A DNA stretch of 64,000 nucleotides from JAVBLP01 sp052034625. Lineage in GTDB: Bacteria > Elusimicrobiota > Endomicrobiia > Endomicrobiales > Endomicrobiaceae. Location of the stretch: the NCBI GenBank assembly GCA_052034625.1, contig JBPOII010000022.1, positions 1 through 64,000 of the forward strand, given 5' to 3'. This document shows, one piece after another, positions 35,383 to 42,479 of this stretch (within the stretch, counting starts at the first letter, position 1; the number at the start of each line of letters is the position of its first letter). The position numbers and the translations under genes were made by a program. The notes below the pieces were generated by a model that saw only the letters and a list, made by a program, of their open reading frames with translations, had not been told where the DNA came from and made no database searches.

Positions 35383-36165
35383 TCAGCCGAAACGTCCGGT
35401 GATATAATCTTCCGTCTGTTTCTCTTTAGGAGAAATGAACATATTTGCTGTCTTATCAATTTCAATAAGTTTTCCCATAAGAAAAAACGCAGTTCTGTCG
35501 CCTACTCGTGAAGCCTGTTTAACATTATTTGTTACAAGGACGATAGTATATTTTTCTTTAAGTTCTATCATCGACTCTTCTACTTTTGCCGTAGATATGG
35601 GATCAAGTCCCGAAGACGGCTCGTCAAACAAAATAACTTCCGGATTTATTGCAAGTATCCTTGCTATGCAAAGCCTTTGTTGTTGTCCTCCGGAAAGTTT
35701 TATCGCAGAAGAATTAAGTCTGTCCTTTACTTCATTCCATAAAGAAGCATCTCTAAGAGCCTGTTCAACTACAGCATCCTGTTCGCTTTTTCCCATGGCT
35801 AAGCCAAGCCTCTTTGGAGCATAGACAATATTGTCATATATACTCATAGGCAAAGGGATAGGCATAGCAAAAAGCATACCGACACGCTTTCTTAGTTTTT
35901 CCATATTCATATTAAAAATATTATCATCATCAAGATAGATCACACCTTTTCTTGAGTAATTAGTATTAAGATCATTCATTCTGTTAAGAGTTCTTAAGAA
36001 TGTAGTTTTCCCGCTGTTTGCCGGACCGATAATTGAAAGTATCTCATTCTTTTTCACATTGATATTAAGAGATTCCAATGCACATTTTCCGCCGTAGAAA
36101 CAGCTTAAATTCTCTACTCTTATTTTGTCATTGGAATTAGTTTCCGTATCTGTTTTTTTTACCAT
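35383..36165 (-). CDS. pstB: Phosphate ABC transporter ATPase, Q-loop and H-loop lost
   Basis: 260 residues. The signature 'LSGGQQQRLCIAR' (157-169), Walker A 'GPANSGKTT' and Walker B 'ILFDEP' are intact. The Q-loop reads 'MLFAMPIPLP', with Ala100 in place of Gln (codon 35868-35866). The H-loop reads 'VTNNV', with Asn213 in place of His (codon 35529-35527). Its own ATP site should hydrolyse poorly, but its LSGGQ can complete the site of the partner encoded 43 nt downstream. The start overlaps pstA by 7 nt. Duplicated pstB genes occur in other bacteria; this complementary loss is the unusual point. Confidence 0.93.
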   Translation of the reverse strand: MVKKTDTETNSNDKIRVENLSCFYGGKCALESLNINVKKNEILSIIGPANSGKTTFLRTLNRMNDLNTNYSRKGVIYLDDDNIFNMNMEKLRKRVGMLFAMPIPLPMSIYDNIVYAPKRLGLAMGKSEQDAVVEQALRDASLWNEVKDRLNSSAIKLSGGQQQRLCIARILAINPEVILFDEPSSGLDPISTAKVEESMIELKEKYTIVLVTNNVKQASRVGDRTAFFLMGKLIEIDKTANMFISPKEKQTEDYITGRFG

Positions 36166-37013
36166 TTCCTATGTTTCCTAAAATATATTCTTGCTGCTAT
36201 AGCGATAAAACTCATCGACAAAACCATCATAAGAAGCACTAAAGCTGTACCGAAAATTAGATTTTTAGGCATATTTGGTATCTGTGTTGAAATAATGAAC
36301 AGATGATAAGGCAGCGCCATTACCTGGTCAAAAGCAGAACTTGGCAAATGCGGCACATAGAAAGCGGCAGCTGTAAACAAAATAGGTGCCGTTTCCCCTG
36401 ATATTCTGGCTATACTCAGAATTGCACCTGTAAGGATACCAGGTAAAGCATTAGGCAAAACTATATACTGTATAGTCTGCCAGCGGCTGACGCCAAGAGA
36501 AAGACTTGCTTCCCTGAAAGCATAAGGAACACTTCTAAGTGCGCCTCTTGCCGTAGTTATGATAACCGGAAGTTCCATAATAGAAAGCGTTAAGGCTCCG
36601 GCAATAATAGAAACGCCTAGTTTAAAAAACATTACAAATATTCCTAGACCGAACAATCCGTAAACGACTGAAGGAACTCCGGCAAGATTTACTATTGCAA
36701 GATTAATAACTCTTGTAAGCAAATTGTCTTTTGCATATTCGTTTAGATATATAGCAGCGCATACGCCTATCGGAAGGGTTATTGATATAGCACATAAAAC
36801 TATACAAAGAGTTCCGACGATCGCAGGTAAAATACCGCCGCCTCTCATACCGTCAGTAGGCATTGTGGTCAAAAATTCCCATGTTATTGCGGAAGCTCCA
36901 TTTTTAATAATTATGAAAACTATAATCGTTACCGGAGTTATTACAAGCAGCGTCGCAAGAAATAACAATGCGTATGAAAGTTTCTGAGATAGTTTCGGAC
37001 TTAATTTTATCAT
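36159..37013 (-). CDS. pstA: Phosphate ABC transporter permease PstA
   Basis: 284 residues with six predicted membrane helices. The permease EAA-type loop is visible in 'YAFREASLSLGVSRWQTIQYIVLPNALPGI', along with 'AIYLNEYA' and 'SGETAPILFTA'. It pairs with PstC to form the inner-membrane phosphate channel. It overlaps pstC by 4 nt and the following pstB by 7 nt. Confidence 0.95.
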   Translation of the reverse strand: MIKLSPKLSQKLSYALLFLATLLVITPVTIIVFIIIKNGASAITWEFLTTMPTDGMRGGGILPAIVGTLCIVLCAISITLPIGVCAAIYLNEYAKDNLLTRVINLAIVNLAGVPSVVYGLFGLGIFVMFFKLGVSIIAGALTLSIMELPVIITTARGALRSVPYAFREASLSLGVSRWQTIQYIVLPNALPGILTGAILSIARISGETAPILFTAAAFYVPHLPSSAFDQVMALPYHLFIISTQIPNMPKNLIFGTALVLLMMVLSMSFIAIAARIYFRKHRKW

Positions 37014-37879
37014 TTGCGTTTACTTTTCTCCATAAACAGATCGGCAATAAAATTTACTATAAATGTTATTATGAACAATACAAGTCCTATAGCAAAAAGT
37101 GCCCTATAATGCATGCCGCCTCTGACGGTCTCGCCCATCTCGGCAGCGATAGTAGCTGTCATAGTTCTTACAGGCTCAAATATTGTTCCTGGTATATGCG
37201 CGGCATTTCCGGTGATCATCATAACTGCCATCGTTTCGCCGATAACTCTGCCTATACCAAGCATTATCGCAGCAATTATTCCAGGCATTGCGGCTTTCAT
37301 CACTATCCTTCTTATCGTCTGCCATTTTGTAGCACCCAATGCAAGAGCTCCTTCTTTATACTGCCACGGAACGGAGCGTATAGCATCTTCTGAAATAGTT
37401 ACTATTGTGGGCATAGCCATAAAGGCAAGCATTATTGAACCTGAAAAAGCCGTAAGTCCGGTGGGTATATCAAACAGTGTTCTTACAAGCGGAACTAAAG
37501 TAACCATACCGACAAAACCTATAACAACGCTTGGAATTGCGGCCATAAGTTCTACAAAGGATTTTAATACATCTCTTACTCCTCTGGGAGCAATCTCAGA
37601 TATGTAAAGTGCTGCCATAATGCCGAGAGGAACGGCAATTATGCATGCACCTATAGTGACATAAATAGAACCTACTATAAGCGGAAGTATTCCAAACTGT
37701 GCCGGATCGGAGGTAGGATACCAGAATTTTCCGGTTATAAATTTTACTACACCAAATTCTTTAAAAAATAAAAAACCTTCTTTTAGAAGGAAACCGAATA
37801 TCAGAACCACAAAAACAATAGCCAATATGCCGCATAAAAAAATTATTGTCTCTATTATCGTATCTATCGTTTTTCTCAT
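37010..37879 (-). CDS. pstC: Phosphate ABC transporter permease PstC
   Basis: 289 residues with six predicted membrane helices. Diagnostic segments are 'FWYPTSDPAQFGILPLIVGS', 'AALYISEIAP', 'IPSVVIGFVGM', the EAA-type loop 'QYKEGALALGATKWQTIRRIV' and 'RVIGETMAVMMI'. It overlaps pstS and pstA by 4 nt each. Confidence 0.95.
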   Translation of the reverse strand: MRKTIDTIIETIIFLCGILAIVFVVLIFGFLLKEGFLFFKEFGVVKFITGKFWYPTSDPAQFGILPLIVGSIYVTIGACIIAVPLGIMAALYISEIAPRGVRDVLKSFVELMAAIPSVVIGFVGMVTLVPLVRTLFDIPTGLTAFSGSIMLAFMAMPTIVTISEDAIRSVPWQYKEGALALGATKWQTIRRIVMKAAMPGIIAAIMLGIGRVIGETMAVMMITGNAAHIPGTIFEPVRTMTATIAAEMGETVRGGMHYRALFAIGLVLFIITFIVNFIADLFMEKSKRK

Positions 37880-38760
37880 TGCTGTATTATATTTCCTTTT
37901 AGCGGCACAAAATCTGTTTCCAGAACAATTTTCTGTCCTTCTTCAGACAAGGCATAATCTATAAAATCTTTAACTCTCCCTTTAGGATCACCGTTAGTGT
38001 AAAGGTAAAGCGGTCTTGATATAGGATAACTTCCATCCATAACATTATCCGAAGTCGGATAAATATAATCGCTTTCGGCATCTATTGCAACAGAAACGGC
38101 TTTAACGCCATCATTTATAAAGCCCATTCCAACATATCCGAGAGCATTTGGGTTCTGATATACTTCATCATAAATTGCCTGAGAAGACGGCATCAGTAAA
38201 GCCTGCGGTGCAAATTCATCTTTAGAGTTTTTATCACCATGCCTTAATACATGTTCTTTAAAGAACATGTGGGTACCTGAATTGCTTTCCCTGGATAAGA
38301 TAACTATTTTCCTGTCTTCTCCGCCAAGATCTTTCCAATTGGTTATTTTAGCCATAAAAATATCCCGGAGCTGTTCTAATGTAAGTTCATTTACGGGATT
38401 GTTTTTGTTTATTAAAATGGCAAGACCGTCAAGCCCTACTATAAATTCTACTGGATGAATGCCTTTGCTTTCGGATAATTCTCTTTCCTTAGGTTCAATT
38501 TCACGAGAAGACATGGCAATATCGCATGTTCCGTTCATCAAAGCTGCAAAGCCTGTTCCTGAACCGCCTCCGGTAACTCCGACATTAAAATCAGGCTTAT
38601 CGCTTGCGAAACGTTCAGCCCAGACCTGTATAAGATTAACAATGGTATCCGAGCCTTTTATCTGCATAGAAGCTCCGGTTTTTATATTTTCTTGTGGTCT
38701 GGAACAAGAAAAAAAAGTAAAAGCGGTAAATAAAATTAAAAATGTTCTTATATATTTCAT
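37876..38760 (-). CDS. pstS: Phosphate-binding lipoprotein PstS
   Basis: 294 residues. The lipobox 'FTFFSCS' gives a lipid-anchored binding protein, as in Gram-positives and several anaerobes, in place of a soluble periplasmic one. Phosphate-binding motifs are 'IKGSDTIVNLIQVW', 'TGGGSGTGFAAL' and 'SRESNSGTHMFF'. It follows guaA by 28 nt and leads pstC-pstA-pstB-pstB-phoU. No clear Pho box or separate promoter is visible, so it may be read from the guaA promoter. Confidence 0.94.
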   Translation of the reverse strand: MKYIRTFLILFTAFTFFSCSRPQENIKTGASMQIKGSDTIVNLIQVWAERFASDKPDFNVGVTGGGSGTGFAALMNGTCDIAMSSREIEPKERELSESKGIHPVEFIVGLDGLAILINKNNPVNELTLEQLRDIFMAKITNWKDLGGEDRKIVILSRESNSGTHMFFKEHVLRHGDKNSKDEFAPQALLMPSSQAIYDEVYQNPNALGYVGMGFINDGVKAVSVAIDAESDYIYPTSDNVMDGSYPISRPLYLYTNGDPKGRVKDFIDYALSEEGQKIVLETDFVPLKGNIIQQ

Positions 38761-38788
38761 CTCAATTCAATTCCACTGTTAAAGGTAT

Positions 38789-40321
38789 TTATTCCCATTC
38801 AATAGTCGCCGGAGGTTTATTGGATATATCATAAACAACCCTATTGGCACCTTTTACTTCATTAATAATCCTTGACGACATTTTACCCAGCAGATCATAA
38901 GGAAGTTTCACCCAGTCCGCCGTCATTGCATCTTCGGAATTTACAGCTCTGATCACTATAACATGCTCATAAGTTCTCGCATCGCCCATAACTCCAACAG
39001 TCTTAACCGGAAGTATTATAGCAAAAGACTGCCAGATTTTCTCATACAGTCCGGCTTTTCTAATTTCTTCCATTACTATATGGTCAGCTTTCTTTAGAAT
39101 ATTAAGTTTTTCTTCTGTAATTTCGCCAATAGTCCTTACGGCAAGACCGGGACCTGGGAAAGGCTGTCTGTTTATTATTTCATCAGGTACACCTAATTCC
39201 TTTCCGAGAAGCCTTACTTCATCTTTAAAAAGGAACTTTAAAGGTTCAACTAATTTCATCTTCATCTTTTCAGGAAGACCGCCTACATTATGATGACTCT
39301 TTATAGGTGCTTTTGAACCTTTTATAGAAACACTTTCTATAACATCAGGATATATTGTTCCCTGTAAAAGATGATCTATGCCTTTAAGTTTTTTAGCTTC
39401 TTTGTCAAATACTTCTATAAATGTATGCCCGATGATCTTTCTTTTCTTTTCAGGGTCCGTAATACCTTTAAGCCTTGTTAGAAACAGCTTTTTTGCATCA
39501 ACAATTTTAAGGTTTTTTCCAAATTTTTTGCCGAAAATCTTTTTTACTCTTTCAGTTTCACCATATTTCTGCAGACCGTGGTCTACATAAACACAGAAAA
39601 GTCTTTTGCCTACGGCTTTGTGTATCATAACAGCAGCAACGGAAGAATCTACTCCGCCGGAAAGTGCACATAAAACCTTACCATCTTTGCCCAACTGTTC
39701 TTTTATTCTTTTAACTTCGTCAACAATGTAAGATCTCATTGTCCAGTCGCGTTTGGAAGAACAAATATTAAATATGAAATTTTGGAGTATTTTTTTGCCA
39801 TGGACAGAATGTTTTACTTCGGGGTGAAACTGTACGCCGTATATACGTTTTTTTACATCCTCTATTGCAGCGTATGGAGAATTTTCTGATTTTGCCGTTA
39901 CTTTGAAACCTTTTGGTACCTTTGAAAGTTTGTCGCCGTGACTCATCCAAAGCGTTTCAGTATTTTTCAAACCTTTAAATAAAGCAGAAGAAGTCAAAAT
40001 ATTAACAGATGCTAGACCAAACTCTCTTTTTCTAGACTGTTTTACTTTCCCTCCAAAACGCTCGGCAATAAGCTGCATCCCATAACATATACCTAAAATA
40101 GGTACACCAAGTTCCCAAATTTTAGGATCAGGCCAAGGAGCATTTTTTGAATAAACGCTTTCATAACCGCCGGAAAGAATAATACCTTTTATATCTTTAA
40201 GTTCCCCAAATGACTTGAAAGGTTTGTTTCCGGGATAGATTTCACAATAAACTTTTTCTTCTCTGATACGTCTTGCTATAAGCTGTGTGTACTGCGAACC
40301 GAAATCTAAAATCAGAATCAT
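38789..40321 (-). CDS. guaA: GMP synthase (glutamine-hydrolysing)
   Basis: 510 residues, the usual length. It converts XMP to GMP. The N-terminal glutaminase triad is intact (Cys in 'ILGICYGMQL', His and Glu in 'QFHPEV'). The ATP-pyrophosphatase P-loop is 'LSGGVDSSVAA', and the C-terminal dimer domain ends 'YDISNKPPATIEWE'. The 156-bp gap upstream is AT-rich; a weak TTGATG...TATAAT promoter-like pair is present there, with a GGAG ribosome site. Confidence 0.97.
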   Translation of the reverse strand: MILILDFGSQYTQLIARRIREEKVYCEIYPGNKPFKSFGELKDIKGIILSGGYESVYSKNAPWPDPKIWELGVPILGICYGMQLIAERFGGKVKQSRKREFGLASVNILTSSALFKGLKNTETLWMSHGDKLSKVPKGFKVTAKSENSPYAAIEDVKKRIYGVQFHPEVKHSVHGKKILQNFIFNICSSKRDWTMRSYIVDEVKRIKEQLGKDGKVLCALSGGVDSSVAAVMIHKAVGKRLFCVYVDHGLQKYGETERVKKIFGKKFGKNLKIVDAKKLFLTRLKGITDPEKKRKIIGHTFIEVFDKEAKKLKGIDHLLQGTIYPDVIESVSIKGSKAPIKSHHNVGGLPEKMKMKLVEPLKFLFKDEVRLLGKELGVPDEIINRQPFPGPGLAVRTIGEITEEKLNILKKADHIVMEEIRKAGLYEKIWQSFAIILPVKTVGVMGDARTYEHVIVIRAVNSEDAMTADWVKLPYDLLGKMSSRIINEVKGANRVVYDISNKPPATIEWE

Positions 40322-40477
40322 AAAGTTGATTTTCTCCTCTGTACTTAGCTTTATTTATAATAATTCTTTATACTATACTAAATTATAAAATTATTTAAAA
40401 CCTGTACATCAACAAATTCTTTCGTTTTTTGCAGCTGTTTTGTTTTTATTCGTAATTAGTAATTCGTGATTGCCGTT

Positions 40478-41053
40478 TTACACTTTTGCGGAAGTTATGT
40501 TTTTTTGTGCCTGATATTTACCCTTTCTGTCAGCATAAGAAACTTCGCAAACTTCGCTTGCACCAAGGAAAAGCACCTGGGCTATCCCTTCATTTGCATA
40601 CACTTTGACTGGCATAGATGTTGTATTGGATATTGATAAAGTAACATATCCCTCCCATTCAGGTTCAAATGGGGTCACATTTACAAATATGCCGCATCTT
40701 GCATAAGTGGATTTTCCAAAAGCTACTGTGATAATGTCTCTCGGTATTCTGAAATATTCTATCGTTTTACCTAGAACTATTGAATTTGGCGGAACTACTA
40801 TATAATCTTCCACCGTAACAGGCTCAAACAATTGTTCAGCCGAACTTTTAGGATCAAGTATTTTATTATCATCGCCGTCACGGACTTTCATAATCATAAA
40901 TTCATTTGAAAGACGCATATCATAACCATAAGAAGAAGTGCCAAATGATATAACACCCTTACCGTCAAGAAGTTTGATCTGTCCCGGTTCAAAAGGCTCT
41001 ATCATCTTTTTTTCAACAGCCGTTTTTTTTATCCATTTATCATTTTTAACCAT
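40478..41053 (-). CDS. dcd: dCTP deaminase homologue with catalytic Glu replaced
   Basis: 191 residues with the full Dcd fold: 'SFGTSSYGYDMRLSNEF', 'VPPNSIVLGKTIEYF', 'GKSTYARCGIFVNVTPFEPEWEG', 'YANEGIAQVLF' and 'SYADRKGKYQ'. The Ser and Arg of the active site ('KSTYAR') are kept. The catalytic Glu, which in family members follows 'VTL' (E. coli Glu138), is Ser140 here ('YVTLSISNTT'; codon 40636-40634 reads TCA). Deamination of dCTP may therefore be lost, or the site may be used differently. The gene starts directly at the serpin stop. dCMP deaminase at 56315 offers another route to dUMP. Confidence 0.9.
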   Translation of the reverse strand: MVKNDKWIKKTAVEKKMIEPFEPGQIKLLDGKGVISFGTSSYGYDMRLSNEFMIMKVRDGDDNKILDPKSSAEQLFEPVTVEDYIVVPPNSIVLGKTIEYFRIPRDIITVAFGKSTYARCGIFVNVTPFEPEWEGYVTLSISNTTSMPVKVYANEGIAQVLFLGASEVCEVSYADRKGKYQAQKNITSAKV

Positions 41054-42316
41054 TTATTTTCCTTTATTCTCTTGCGGCTTGAACATTTTCCCCATAAAAA
41101 GAATTTTACCATCTTCCTCATCAATTATCATATAAACAAAAGGTTTATCAGCTCTGAAAACAAAAGGCGGTTCTTCTCTTTCTATATAAATGCCCTTAGC
41201 AAGAACTATTGCAGTTGCTGCGGCAGCTTCAGTTTCTTCTTCATCAATCTTTATAAATGAACTGTGCAGGACATTTGAAACAACACAATCATCAGAAGAT
41301 AGTTTGCTGTAATCGGAAGAAAGCAATCCGAGGGATACCATTATTTTTGCAAGATCTGAATTCCATTCCGTTTCAAATTTAGGGAAATAAACTATTCCAG
41401 ATTGAAGAGTCATATTGTTGAAAAAGAATGATATATCATTGTTCAAAATAAAATCTTCAGCAATATTAACACCGCCTGATTTTGAAATCACAGCTATCAT
41501 ACTCTTTTTAGATTCATTCTGATAGCTCATCCTTATTGCCTGTATATCTTTATTTTCATAATACATATATTTGTCTTTCTGTTTCATAAGTTTGATTGTT
41601 ACCTTATTTTCCCCAGGCACATAAAAATCGTCATCCTCAGTAGAACTTTTATCAAAAGCTATTTGCCATTTTTCTTTAAAAAAAATGGTATTTACAAGAA
41701 CAAAAGCCGTATTGGCGTCCAATGTATCATTAACTATTTTTTTAATTTTATTTTCGGTATTTTCTCCTACCCATTTATTTATTCTGTCTGTAGAAGAAGT
41801 TTTTGAAAAATCCATTTGCTCATATACATCAGCAAAATAATATTTATGCAAAACGGTTTTATAGGGTGGCAGTATTGTAAAATCTTTATTTGCCCAAAGA
41901 GAGTTGGAAACAAATATTCCATATTTCTGTTTTTTATTTTGATATTTTGAAAGTTCTTCTTGGATCGCTTCCCTTCTTATGAAATCATCTTCAGAAAAAG
42001 CGAAAAGCGTCGATAACTCTTTGGAAGTTTCTCCGGAGGCACCCTCAAAAAGCATTGAATAGGCAAGATATATGCTATAAGGAGAAAAGAAAAAATTCGA
42101 ATCTTTATAATTATCTCTTAACTGTTTGAATAGTTCAGAAGCAAATTTATTGCTGCCTTCAGTGATACTTTTCTTTTCATCTGCAATATTTTCCACTGCT
42201 AGCGTATTATATTTGTCGGTTTTTACATTTTTATCTTCTTGAGGTACTTTATCGCCCAAGAAACATCCTGAAATAAAAAAAACAGCAATTAGAACAGCAT
42301 AGATTCTGATTTTCAT
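41054..42316 (-). CDS. Serpin-family protease inhibitor, lipoprotein
   Basis: About 420 residues from the ATG at 42316, preceded by GGGGAG. A lipobox 'FFISGC' gives a lipidated Cys near residue 18, so the inhibitor is tethered to the cell. The serpin fold is complete: 'FFFSPYSIYLAYSMLFEGA', 'FVLVNTIFFKEKW', 'VYFPKF', and the final 'PFVYMIID'. The hinge 'EEETEAAAATA' (about 358-369) has the small residues of an inhibitory serpin, though the usual P15 Gly is Glu. The reactive bond falls near 'LAKGIYIER', so the P1 residue is uncertain. It would guard the envelope against serine or cysteine proteases from a host or from competitors. Confidence 0.93.
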   Translation of the reverse strand: MKIRIYAVLIAVFFISGCFLGDKVPQEDKNVKTDKYNTLAVENIADEKKSITEGSNKFASELFKQLRDNYKDSNFFFSPYSIYLAYSMLFEGASGETSKELSTLFAFSEDDFIRREAIQEELSKYQNKKQKYGIFVSNSLWANKDFTILPPYKTVLHKYYFADVYEQMDFSKTSSTDRINKWVGENTENKIKKIVNDTLDANTAFVLVNTIFFKEKWQIAFDKSSTEDDDFYVPGENKVTIKLMKQKDKYMYYENKDIQAIRMSYQNESKKSMIAVISKSGGVNIAEDFILNNDISFFFNNMTLQSGIVYFPKFETEWNSDLAKIMVSLGLLSSDYSKLSSDDCVVSNVLHSSFIKIDEEETEAAAATAIVLAKGIYIEREEPPFVFRADKPFVYMIIDEEDGKILFMGKMFKPQENKGK

Positions 42317-42386
42317 CAAACTCCCCAAATTTTTCAATTTTACTTTTGTTCATCAAAAAAATCGTTAAAAATTTTTTTGTAAGTAA

Positions 42387-42476
42387 TTTCGGTTAATTCA
42401 GAACTGAGAACTTTAAAGTGTGCACCGGTATAGAGGAGAGAACCGGTGCATCAACTAATGAACAGCTTAACCGAAA
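42387..42476 (-). ncRNA. Nested inverted repeats between nrdJ and serpin (structured RNA candidate)
   Basis: An outer 10-bp perfect stem (TTTCGGTTAA at 42387-42396 with TTAACCGAAA at 42467-42476) encloses a 9-bp GC-rich perfect stem (TGCACCGGT at 42421-42429 with ACCGGTGCA at 42442-42450). The structure starts 3 nt after the nrdJ stop. No T run directly follows either stem on the minus strand. It could be a terminator variant for nrdJ or a leader structure for the serpin mRNA. It matches no riboswitch class that I recognise. Confidence 0.4.
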
Positions 42477-42479
42477 AAT

